This document shows positions 1 through 10,200 of a DNA stretch of 64,000 nt, in pieces. The DNA comes from Oscillospiraceae bacterium. Its GTDB lineage: Bacteria; Bacillota; Clostridia; Oscillospirales; Ruminococcaceae. The notes under the pieces were generated by a model. It saw only the letters and a list, made by a program, of their open reading frames with translations, had not been told where the DNA came from and ran no database searches. The first letter of the stretch is position 1; every line of letters starts with the position of its first letter. The stretch covers positions 124,001-188,000 of the forward strand of contig JAJQBX010000032.1 in assembly GCA_021203065.1 (NCBI GenBank), read 5' to 3'. The position numbers and the translations under genes were made by a program.

Positions 1-937
<937 letters not shown>

Positions 938-944
938 TTAATAA

Positions 945-1658
945 TTACGGATGTTCCCTTATACTTACAACTTCCCAGACTCCGTTTTCGTTTTTCTCCA
1001 CCTTCCAGAGCGAGGGAACATTTGAACTGCCACAAACTGTATTTCCGTCAGTGTCGAGTGCTTCCTGAGAATAATACACCCAGATATAGCCCTCAGTGTC
1101 ACCTAAGTGAGCACTCCACAGTTCGAGCGAATATTTCACATATGATGCTGAACGCTCACTGGGCGTAGCATATCTCGAAAGAAGCCCATATAGCTCGTCG
1201 CACTCGGCATCCGTGTGCTTACAGTCCTGAAATGCCGCATCAGCTTGCCTGAGAACCGACTGTGCTTCTATTCTGTCGGACAGACTTCCGATAGATATGA
1301 GCAGTGAAACTTCGTCGCTGGTATAGTATGATGTGCCGCCGACCATCAAAAGCCTGTAAATCGGGAACTGATAAATAAGCAAGGAGATTATAAGAATACA
1401 GGCGATAATAACCGTTACAGCTGTCCACTTTCTCTTACGAATCTTCTTTTTCACGCTTGTTATCACTTCGGCATCGCTTTTTCTCTCAGTAAAAGAAGTC
1501 TCGCCGATGCTCTTATCAGCTTTCAGCTTTTCAAGCTCGGAAGCGCAATCGGGGCAGTTTTTAATGTGCTCTTCGACAAATTCAGCTGTATCCTCACTTA
1601 CCATATTTTCATAGTAAAGCGGAAGAATATCTCTGACTATACTGCACTCATTATTCAT
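945..1658 (-). CDS. Anti-sigma factor with N-terminal zinc-finger domain, single-pass membrane protein
   Basis: This 237-residue protein begins with a zf-HC2-like module. Residues about 5-45 contain the H-x3-C-x2-C pattern HIKNCPDC, the hallmark of zinc-binding anti-sigma domains. A short linker and one strongly hydrophobic segment at about 78-98 follow. The C-terminal 135 residues are an extracytoplasmic domain I do not recognise. The start overlaps the end of the ECF sigma gene by eight bases, so the pair is translationally coupled, as expected for a sigma factor and its membrane anchor. It would hold the sigma factor at the membrane until an envelope or substrate signal arrives. The signal cannot be read from the sequence. 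Confidence 0.85.
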   Translation of the reverse strand: MNNECSIVRDILPLYYENMVSEDTAEFVEEHIKNCPDCASELEKLKADKSIGETSFTERKSDAEVITSVKKKIRKRKWTAVTVIIACILIISLLIYQFPIYRLLMVGGTSYYTSDEVSLLISIGSLSDRIEAQSVLRQADAAFQDCKHTDAECDELYGLLSRYATPSERSASYVKYSLELWSAHLGDTEGYIWVYYSQEALDTDGNTVCGSSNVPSLWKVEKNENGVWEVVSIREHP

Positions 1659-2148
1659 CGCTCTGTTCCTCCATTCTAAGACGAATCATTTTTCTTGCAC
1701 GGTGGTAGGTGACGCAAGCCCAGTTGTCGGTTTTTCCGTAGAGTTCGCCTATTTCCTTGAACGAAAGCTCTCCGAATACCCGCCACATGAAGACTTCCTT
1801 GTATGGTTCTTCTATGTCGTGCAGGGCTCTTCTTATCCGTTCCGACTCATCTTTTTGGCTCATCTGCTCTTCGGGAGAGGCATCTGGGCTTGTAAAGTCA
1901 TATAGCTTGACAGCATCGAAGCTTTCAGTTCTGCTGGATTTTTTCAGATACGAAAAGTATGCGTTCTTGGCAATCTGACAGAGCCAGACCCGGATGTCGC
2001 ATTCGCCTCGGAAGCTCTTGATAGATTTCATCGCCTTGAAGAAAGTATCGCTCGTGATTTCCTCGGCAATATGCTCGTTTCCCGAAAGCCTCAGAATATA
2101 GTTGTAAACTGGCTTGAAATAGGTCTTGTAAATTTCCTCAAACTCCAC
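1651..2148 (-). CDS. RNA polymerase sigma factor, ECF (sigma-70) family
   Basis: 165 residues from a GTG start at 2148, preceded by an AAGGTGG site. Region 2 spans about residues 1-70 (FEEIYKTYFKPVYNYILRLS ... VWLCQIAKNAYFSYLKK). Region 4 is at about 100-160 (EEPYKEVFMWRVFGELSFKEIGELYGKT, here quoted in two parts: EEPYKEVFMWRVF and GELSFKEIGELYGKT). Size and lack of region 3 match ECF factors. It is coupled to the anti-sigma gene downstream. A candidate ECF-type promoter sits just upstream, so autoregulation is likely. Lying between a glucanase and a beta-galactosidase gene, it may link carbohydrate sensing to their expression, but that is inference. Confidence 0.93.
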   Translation of the reverse strand: MEFEEIYKTYFKPVYNYILRLSGNEHIAEEITSDTFFKAMKSIKSFRGECDIRVWLCQIAKNAYFSYLKKSSRTESFDAVKLYDFTSPDASPEEQMSQKDESERIRRALHDIEEPYKEVFMWRVFGELSFKEIGELYGKTDNWACVTYHRARKMIRLRMEEQSDE

Positions 2149-2169
2149 TGCTCGCCACCACCTTGCTTA

Positions 2170-2198
2170 TAAGACTTCATGGAGGAAGAAATCTTACA
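2170..2198 (-). promoter_or_regulatory. Candidate ECF-sigma promoter for the sigma/anti-sigma operon
   Basis: On the minus strand TGTAAGAT (2198-2191) and GTCTTA (2175-2170) are separated by the spacing usual for ECF promoters, and the tract between is T-rich. No good sigma-A hexamers occur in the same 80-base gap. Self-activation by the downstream sigma factor is inferred from this arrangement. Confidence 0.4.
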
Positions 2199-2228
2199 AG
2201 AAAATTGCGAAAAATTTGAGAAAAGCAG

Positions 2229-3878
2229 TTATTCGCTGTCGGTAACAACAATCGGGAAGTCACTGACATCATCGCTCAGAACCACCATTGCCGCACAGTA
2301 GGGCGGGAGAGTGATTTCGAAGATATTGGTGTCGGTGCTTTCGACAACGTTAATGAGTTGGATTTCGGAGCTGTCACCGTATATGGCGTATATTGCCGCC
2401 GCTGTGTAGACAGTCTCAGACGTTGTCAGGTCTATTGTAGCGGCTTCATTCAGGCTTGAGTCTTTATTTGTAATCATGAGGGTCACCAACCCGTCATCGC
2501 CTGTAGCCGCATATGCACTCGAAAGAGAAACGTCGTCAGTGGTTGTACTGATAAGAGTGTCACCGAAAGCAGAATCCTTGCCATCATAGTTGGTATAGAG
2601 CCTGATTGCCGCAAACTGATATTCGTTGCCACCCCAGATGGTTGCGAGGTATACTCCCATATCAGCAAAGCATCCTAAAGCCTCAGCCTCTGCTATAGTT
2701 CCGCTCAAGTCCTCGCCGCCGAAGTTGTATTCGGAAATGGCGATCTTGGTTCCGGGGAAATACTCATCAATAGATGCCTGAATAGTCGGAAGAAGCGGCA
2801 AATTGTGCATGCACCACTGACCAATCCAGCTGTTTTCAGAGAAGCCTTCCTCATAGAGAGTTCTTACCGATTGAACCCTGTCTTCGGCACTGACACTTGC
2901 AGATTCTGAATAGTAGTGGATGTCCAGAACGTCAAGAAGCCGCACGCCTGCCTCTTCTGAAGCCTGACACATGTAGTCTAAGTAGCAGTCTATAAACCAG
3001 TTATAGCCGTTCGCTTCTTTCAAGTCCTCCCATTCAGTACTTTCATCGCCATCCGCAAGATGGTCATAGGCAGTGTAACCATAGAGTGCAGGACCGAAAA
3101 TCTCAGCATTCGGGTCAAGCTCCTTGACAACAGCCGCAAGCTCGGCTGACTTTGTGCAAAGCTCTTCGATCGTGACCGGATCAGGATGGATTCTTGAATG
3201 TGTTCCGCTCCATAGGGCGGGTTCGTTGTCAAGGCTATAGCCTTGTATGCCGGTTTTGCTTGTTGAGTCGCCGAGCATATTTATAATGTAGTTGACATAC
3301 TCGTCCATGTAGACAACTCCGTCGGTAAGGTCGGGAGTGTCGGGGAATTCGCCCTCAGAACGGAATCTGACTTCGTTGAATCTTTCCGACGGCGCAGTAT
3401 TTTCTTCCGAAACCTGACCGCTCTTGTCGGCGGCAACGTAGCCAGCCATCTGTAAAGTGGTCAGCTTGTACACTATACCATTTTCTTTTGCTTCTTGCGA
3501 AAGAGTTCTGACGATGTCTGCAGGTTCGTCTGAATCGGAGAGATTGCTGTCTGATGAATGATACCAGTCGGCACCTGCATTTGAAGCGTTCGTCTCCCAG
3601 TTGTAAGCCGTCAGACGGTTTCCGCCCTGACGTATGGCGGTGAAGTTGGCTTCTCCAAGATTATCTTCGTTGCCATACTGGTTCACGCCATAGATATACG
3701 GGCTGATTTCCTTGGTCTCCTCGGTGAAGTCTATAACGATGTTCATGTCATAGCTTTCATCCGAATAGATGTCTGTCGGGATTGTTACTGTTTCACGCCC
3801 AAGCCCTGAACAGGAAGCCATAATCACTATAGCAACAATAATTGAAGCTACAAAAATCACCATTTTCCTTAGTTTCAT
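2229..3878 (-). CDS. GH44 endoglucanase/xyloglucanase, lipoprotein
   Basis: 549 residues from the ATG at 3878, which has AAAGGG upstream. A TTG six codons earlier overlaps that ribosome site and is less likely. Residues 1-23 are a lipoprotein signal ending in the lipobox MASC, so the enzyme is probably anchored outside the membrane at Cys23. The catalytic region fits GH44: IYGVNQYG and IRQGGNRLTAYNW near the N-terminus, a NEP motif with Glu219 as the probable acid/base, and ISEYNFGG with Glu383 as the probable nucleophile. GH44 enzymes cut beta-1,4-glucan chains such as xyloglucan. The gene has its own strong promoter and a LacI-type palindrome. No carbohydrate-binding module or dockerin is visible, and the C-terminal 120 residues look like the family's beta-sandwich. 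Confidence 0.9.
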   Translation of the reverse strand: MKLRKMVIFVASIIVAIVIMASCSGLGRETVTIPTDIYSDESYDMNIVIDFTEETKEISPYIYGVNQYGNEDNLGEANFTAIRQGGNRLTAYNWETNASNAGADWYHSSDSNLSDSDEPADIVRTLSQEAKENGIVYKLTTLQMAGYVAADKSGQVSEENTAPSERFNEVRFRSEGEFPDTPDLTDGVVYMDEYVNYIINMLGDSTSKTGIQGYSLDNEPALWSGTHSRIHPDPVTIEELCTKSAELAAVVKELDPNAEIFGPALYGYTAYDHLADGDESTEWEDLKEANGYNWFIDCYLDYMCQASEEAGVRLLDVLDIHYYSESASVSAEDRVQSVRTLYEEGFSENSWIGQWCMHNLPLLPTIQASIDEYFPGTKIAISEYNFGGEDLSGTIAEAEALGCFADMGVYLATIWGGNEYQFAAIRLYTNYDGKDSAFGDTLISTTTDDVSLSSAYAATGDDGLVTLMITNKDSSLNEAATIDLTTSETVYTAAAIYAIYGDSSEIQLINVVESTDTNIFEITLPPYCAAMVVLSDDVSDFPIVVTDSE

Positions 3879-3920
3879 ATTTTTACACCCTTTCAAACGT
3901 AGTGTCTCATTTTAAGAGCT

Positions 3921-3932
3921 TAAAACGTTTTA
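3921..3932. promoter_or_regulatory. LacI-family-type operator palindrome downstream of the GH44 promoter
   Basis: TAAAACGTTTTA is a perfect 12-base palindrome with the central CG typical of LacI/GalR operators. It lies about ten bases after the -10 box of the GH44 promoter, where a bound repressor would block transcription. No LacI-family gene is in the window. Confidence 0.55.
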
Positions 3933-3942
3933 TAATGGGGAA

Positions 3943-3972
3943 ATTATAGCATATACTTTGAATTTGTGTCAA
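3943..3972 (-). promoter_or_regulatory. Sigma-A promoter for the GH44 gene
   Basis: Minus strand: TTGACA at 3972-3967 and TATAAT at 3948-3943, both perfect consensus, with an 18-base spacer. Transcription would run through the palindrome at 3921-3932 into the GH44 gene. Confidence 0.85.
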
Positions 3973-4076
3973 GAGAAAAATATGATATTCGTAGTGACAT
4001 GGATAATTTTTCCTCGAACGGGGGGTAACTATTTTTTGCTGTTGAAAACTTTTTAGAAATTTTCTACAAAAAGTGG

Positions 4077-4105
4077 TTGCATTTTTAACGGTATTGTGCT
4101 ATAAT
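4077..4105 (+). promoter_or_regulatory. Sigma-A promoter of the surface-protein/pilus operon
   Basis: TTGCAT at 4077-4082 and TATAAT at 4100-4105 with a 17-base spacer. Transcription should begin near 4112, about 177 bases before the first start codon, leaving room for the structured leader described next. Confidence 0.8.
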
Positions 4106-4109
4106 TATA

Positions 4110-4199
4110 ACAACAGGTGAGCGAGACGTAAAGAAAATGCTTGGTTTGCGTCAAGCCGACTTGTTCTGTGGATTTCGATGACCGACGTTGCCCTGTTGT
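4110..4199 (+). ncRNA. Candidate structured regulatory leader (riboswitch-like) of the giant surface protein
   Basis: ACAACAGG (4110-4117) can pair perfectly with CCTGTTGT (4192-4199) to close a domain of about 90 nucleotides. Inside, GACGTAAA (4125-4132) pairs with TTTGCGTC (4145-4152) using one G-U pair. The right arm of the closing stem is also the left arm of the terminator at 4192-4236, so the two structures exclude each other. That is the usual logic of transcription attenuators. I do not recognise the class; the conserved sequence blocks I know from c-di-GMP-I, cobalamin, T-box, ykkC and ZTP RNAs are not evident. A protein-bound attenuator is also possible. Confidence 0.45.
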
Positions 4200-4240
4200 A
4201 TCGCTGAGATTTGGAATGCGATACAATAGGCTTTTTAATT
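4192..4240 (+). terminator. Intrinsic terminator inside the leader of the pilus operon
   Basis: CCTGTTGTATCGC (4192-4204) pairs over 13 bases with GCGATACAATAGG (4218-4230), with one G-U pair and a 13-base loop, and is followed directly by CTTTTTAATTTAATT. It lies after the promoter at 4077 and before the gene at 4289, so it would attenuate that gene. Confidence 0.7.
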
Positions 4241-4288
4241 TAATTCGAATCACCATAATACCAAGCAGCTGTGGAAGGATGCGGGTGT

Positions 4289-7200
4289 ATGAGGAATACT
4301 GTACATAGTTACATAGACAGATTCAGGCACTATCGCCATGAGCGAGCAGTGCTTGGGTCTGTTTTGCTTATTTTAGCATTATTTGTATCTATTACTGTAT
4401 ATTGGCAGCTTCGATATGTCGGAATAACCATGACCAACGAAACCTACTGTGGCTATGAGGAACATGTCCACACCGAAGAGTGTTATGAATACACCCTTAT
4501 CTGCGGTCTCGAGGAGTCGGAGGGTCACTCTCATACTGACGAATGCTACGAGGAACAGCTGGTTCTTATCTGTGGCTTGGAAGAGTCAGATGGGCACACT
4601 CACACAGAGGATTGCTACGATGAAGAGGGGAATCTTGTCTGCACTCTCGAAGAGTGCGAGGGTCATACACACACCGACGAATGCTATGAAACTCAGCTGG
4701 TTTTGATCTGTGGTCTTGAAGAGTCGGAGGGGCACATCCATACCGAAGAGTGTTACGAGAAGACCCTCATCTGCGGTCTCGAAGAGCACACCCACACAGT
4801 TGACTGTCTTATTGACTTAACTGCAGATGTCGAAGATGCCACCGTCTGGGAGGCAACTCTTCCTGAGCTTACTGGCGACCTGAGAACCGATGTTGTCGCC
4901 ATCGCTTACTCTCAGCTTGGCTACACCGAATCCACAGCCAATTACTCTATTGGCGATGACGGAACTACTCACTACGGCTACACTCGCTATGGCGCATGGT
5001 ATGGAAGCAGCTATGCTGACTGGGATTCAGTCTTTGTTGCATTCTGCCTTGATTATGCCGGAATTTCAGACGAATTCACCTATAACGCAGGAGCTTATGC
5101 ATGGTCTGTAGATTTGACAAATCTCGGTTACTACGGGACTGCCGACAGCTACGCCACGTCAATCGGTGATATAGTTTTCATAGACACCGATGCCGATGGA
5201 AAGGCAAATATCTCTGCGATAGTAGTCTCAGTTGGCGAAGAATCTGTCACCGTCATTCAGGGCAATTATTCAATAACCGATTCAGAGGGCAACACAACTG
5301 ACAGAGTCGCATTCGTTTCCTACAGCACCGTAGCTGATGCTATTGAGACCGAAGTCGTCACCCTTTCTTCGGAATCTGAAAACGAAACAGCCGAAATCAA
5401 CCCGATCATCTTGGGCTATGCCAACATATCTCCAGAGGCATCAGAAGAGGAAATTGCCGAAGAAGCATCAGCAGATGCCTCCGAAGAGGAAGTGGTGCTT
5501 GACGAGAATGCTGATGAGACGATTACCGAAGAGGATACCGAAATTGAGATTGAGACTGAGGAAGTCGTTATTCTTACCTCTACTGCCACCGACTACATCA
5601 CGCAAGTAAATGAGCTTTACACTCTTGCCATATCCCTGACCGCCGGCGACACCACAACCGCCGAGTCGATCTGGAATTCTCTCATGACCATCTGGGAGCA
5701 GATATATGCCGAAGAGGAAGCCGGCACTCTTACTCTAACATCAGAAGAATATGGCAAGGTTAATACCCTTACAGATGAAATCTACTATTATTTTGTGGAA
5801 ACAGTAGGGTATGATCCATACGGTGTTGCCACGCTGGCTTCAACGAGTACAGGCACCGATTCAATCTATTACACAGACGGTACCACGACGCTTGAGAACT
5901 CTTCTGTTACATGGACTGCATCCAATGTTTCATATGAGGACGGTAGCTTTACTCTTGAGCTTCTTGCAACATTCACGCTTTCTGGTTTACAGATTCAGCC
6001 GACAAACGGTGAATATGCAACCTACTATATCTATCTTCCAAGTGGCGTCACTGTTTCTGACGATATGCTTGGTGTAAAAATGAATGGTACAGATGAGTCG
6101 AGCACGACTGTGACATACCATTACTACTACCGTGTTGATGCAAATGGTGACTACTATATTGAAATTGTTTTCGATGAAGCCGACTACTATAACGCCAACA
6201 ATGTTGATCAGGAATTGACCGGTAAAATCGACTACTCGCATTATGCGATTGCCGCCAGCAGTGTTGGAACAGAGGATGGAAATGTTACCATATCCTACGG
6301 CGACGGTGCAAAGATAACCATTCCGGCAAATGAGATAGACAAGGGCGACAGCGAATCATGGCTGCAGGATATTTCTATCTCCAAATCCTCAGCGTCATAC
6401 GATCTCACAAACAACAGCATAACCTATACCGTATATATCAGTTCTACTTCCGGCACAGGAGTTATAACGCTTGACGATGTCATGTCTGTTGTCGCCAATC
6501 AGTCCTATTCCGGCTCTCTGACAGTAACCAATGTCACAGTAGACAGCGTATACTACCAGCAGAATATCTACTATAGCAATGAGTATGGCTCGTGGTCATC
6601 GTGGAACAGTGAAACTGAGGTTACTTCATCAAATAGTACTATCGATTCGAATACTACCGCCGGCTCAGATTACAACGTCAGTGACACTCCCACAAGCGGC
6701 AGCGATGTCACCATAACCCTTGCTCCGCTTGCAGGCGGAGATGGCAACAATATCAGTGGCACTTCTACAACCGCTGACCGTTATGTCATAACCTATACCG
6801 TTACATTCGAAGAGGGTTCAAGCACTATTGATGCTTCGGTTATAAATGAGGCAACCGCCACTGCCACAAAGGACGGTGACACCGTCACTGACGAAGCGAC
6901 CTCCACCCGTCGTGTTTCCACTTCCACAGTTTCTAAGACCCACACCTATAATTCAGATACCGGCTTGATCACATGGACTATCACATTTAACGCAAACGGC
7001 TCGAATATTGCTGGATACACTCTTTCTGATGATATGCTTTCGCAGTTATTGGACGATCTGAGTGTTTCGGCTACGTACAACGGTACATCTGCAACTACTG
7101 CTGACGGGACTGATTACACTGTAAACTACGAAAATGGCGTTATAACCGGTATTACTTTCAATGCCGTTGATGATGATGGCGACGGAAACTATGACTCCAA

Positions 7201-10200
7201 CACCCGCACCTATACCATCACTTACACGACCGATACCGGTTTGGGCATGGGAGAAAGCGGTAAGTTGGTTTACAACGAAGTTGACATCTACAAAGGGCAA
7301 ACACTTGTTGACGAAGACGAGGATTCAGCATGGGTTTACAGCAGCGGCTCGCTCAATAAGTCAGTCAGTGCCGCTAAAGACACAACAACGGCAACACTAA
7401 ATGGCACAACAGTCACTGCTCGTGTTCTCAACTGGACATCAGTCCTGACAGTTCCGTCCTCCGGTATTGACAGCGAATCTACAATCGAAGACTGTCTGAA
7501 CGGCAACTGGGGCTATTATAGCCTGAGTTCTACCAATCAGTGGTTTACTTATACTCAGTTGACAACATTCATGGAAACGCTCACCGGAACTAATGGTGCA
7601 ATTACTGTCGTTGATTCGTACGGAGATACGGTGGACTCGCTTTCCTATGCAAATGGCGATTATACAATATCTGTATACGGCTATGCAAACGACGGCTCAT
7701 CTGGTCAGACAATATCATATGCCGATATACTTGCTAATCCATCAACCTACCAGAACTACGTTTTCACTGAATGGAAAATTACTCTTAATAAGGATATTTC
7801 CGGTCCCGGAACTATCACTTTCAGTTATGCAACCACAGCGAATATAGATGTTGTTGAAACCACCCAAAACTATACCAACTATATCTACGTCAATAACTTG
7901 TCCGCATATGCAACCTATACCGAGCGCAGTAAGGTCTATAAGACTGATGGCAACGGCAGTTCTTCCGCAACCACTACAACCACCAGCTCAGGTGACGGCA
8001 CTGTTACATGGAAAGTATATGTCAATGCGGATGGCCTGTCAGATACGTCAGGCGATTTTATCATTACCGATACTCTTCCTGCCGGCGTAACCCTCCAGTC
8101 GGTCTATATCCAGCTCGGCTATTCCGGCTATAGCACAACGCTTACTGCAACTACTGTTAGTGGCAATACTACCCTGAGCAGCGGAACTTTGTATAATCAG
8201 ACAATCAGCGGAACTGTCACCAGTAATGGAGACGGAACGACGGACGTCGTTATCACTATTCCTGACGATGTGTATTACATCATATCTGAGGGTGCTTCAA
8301 ACCCCTATATCATGCTAACCTATACAACAACAATTGATGATTGGGATGAATCCGGTGAGTTTGATGACTCCAGTGTAACATATGACCAGACAACAAACAC
8401 ATACACAAGATCTTACGTTCTCAATAACTCTGTTGTTGTCACTCTTAATGGCGGTAGCTATGGCAACGATTCGCAAGAGCAGGACATCAACCACACCAAG
8501 CAGGGCGAAATAACAAGCTACACCCACGACGAGGTCGAAAAGAGCGGCAATTACACCACTCTCTCCGGAACCAGCAATACAAACATGGTTGAGTATGAAG
8601 TCGTCCTTAACCTTGACGGCGAGGATTTGCTTGATGGAGGGGACACCCTGACATTTACTGATGTTTTGAAAACGTACGACTATGCCACATCCACCGGTCA
8701 GGCTCTTTATGCCACCCTTATGCGCAACACCGTCAAGTTCTATCAGCTCTATAAGCTTGAAGAGACGACGTATGAATCGACAGGGGACACATATACCTAC
8801 GTCTATACCGATGACAACAACAACTCGGTAACACTCTATACGGGTTCGACTGATATTACAAGCTGGTCGTCTTACGAAAGCTCTGTTTATCCGTACACCG
8901 AGGTCGACGGAAAGATCACCTACTACTACATGGTGCAGCTGGACATCGAGTGGGACTTCGTATACGACAACACCTACGCTTGGGACGTTACAAATACCCT
9001 GACTGCTGAGGTTCCAGACAGCACACCTATTCTGGTCACATACACCTACTACATCACGGCTACCGGTTCATCATATATTGCACTTTACAACACCGCAAAC
9101 CTGACCGGTGAGGGCGTAGTCAAGGGCACTGAGACCGAGGGCGGCGGCTACAGCTACACCGACCCGCAGAGCACCGGTACTATTTCGTCTGCCGGTGGTC
9201 TGACAGTCTACAAGTCCGGTGCGCACTCCTCTATCACCATCGAGGGCGTCACGTTCGGCTTGTATGTCTATAATTTTACTTCTGGAGAATTTGAAGAGGT
9301 ATTGGATGATACCACTAACGAACATGTCACCTACACCACCAACTCAAGCGGCTATCTGTCCGTTTCGCCGTCCTACACTTACGATGATGGTGGCGGTAAT
9401 ACTGTAGAAGCCTATTACGTGTGGTATAAGCCGAACACCGTATATTGTCTGAAAGAGCTGAGCGGTCCTGAGGGTTATCTTATAGACACAGAGACGGAGT
9501 ATTACTTCTTCTGGTATGACAGCACAAGTACTGATTATCCGTACACCAGTATGGTATATCCCAGTGGGGTGACTTCATCGGATGTCAGCGCAGTCACCAC
9601 CAAGTCGAACACAACCTTAAGCATCTCCAACCAGCCGATAACCACCCTCACTCTGACAAAGGTCAGCTCGAGTGATTCCACTACCACCATCCCCGGCGCA
9701 ACCTTTGCTCTTTACAGATGGAGCGGCTCAAGGTCGGCATGGGTCAAGATCGGCACCTACACCACCGACGCAAGCGGCAAAATCTCCATCACCTATGATG
9801 AAGACCTCTTCGACTACAACCGTGCCTACAGGCTCATCGAGGAATCAACCGCTGACGGCTACAACATCGCATGGGATGACGTCACCGAGTTCTACTTCTA
9901 CTGGTCTTCGGATGAAAACGGTGGGGAAGTCACCGGACCTGACGGCTGGGGAGAGTCGGGCAAATACGCCTCCGTCATCGACCTTTCCGACGGCAGTCAG
10001 ACTGTCACCGCCACCAACTCTCCTACCTCGACAACCATCTCCGTCCAGAAGGTCTGGATAGACGAAAACGGAAGCATAGTCACCGACACCACAGGCTACT
10101 CCTCCACTGTCCAGCTCTACTACTACGTAGGCGACGCCGACGGCAACCCCATCCGCATTTCCGGCACCACCCCCGCCTCATCACTCGAACTCATCACGCT

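Noticed and set aside
4110..4199. c-di-GMP-I riboswitch for the surface-protein leader
   Set aside because: GACGTAAAG slightly resembles GACGCAAAG of that class, but the other conserved blocks and the two-helix core are not found.
4440..4810. Regular DNA repeats that at first look like a CRISPR-like array
   Set aside because: Repeats are in frame, code for HTHTEECY/CGLEE units and have no constant-length unique spacers.
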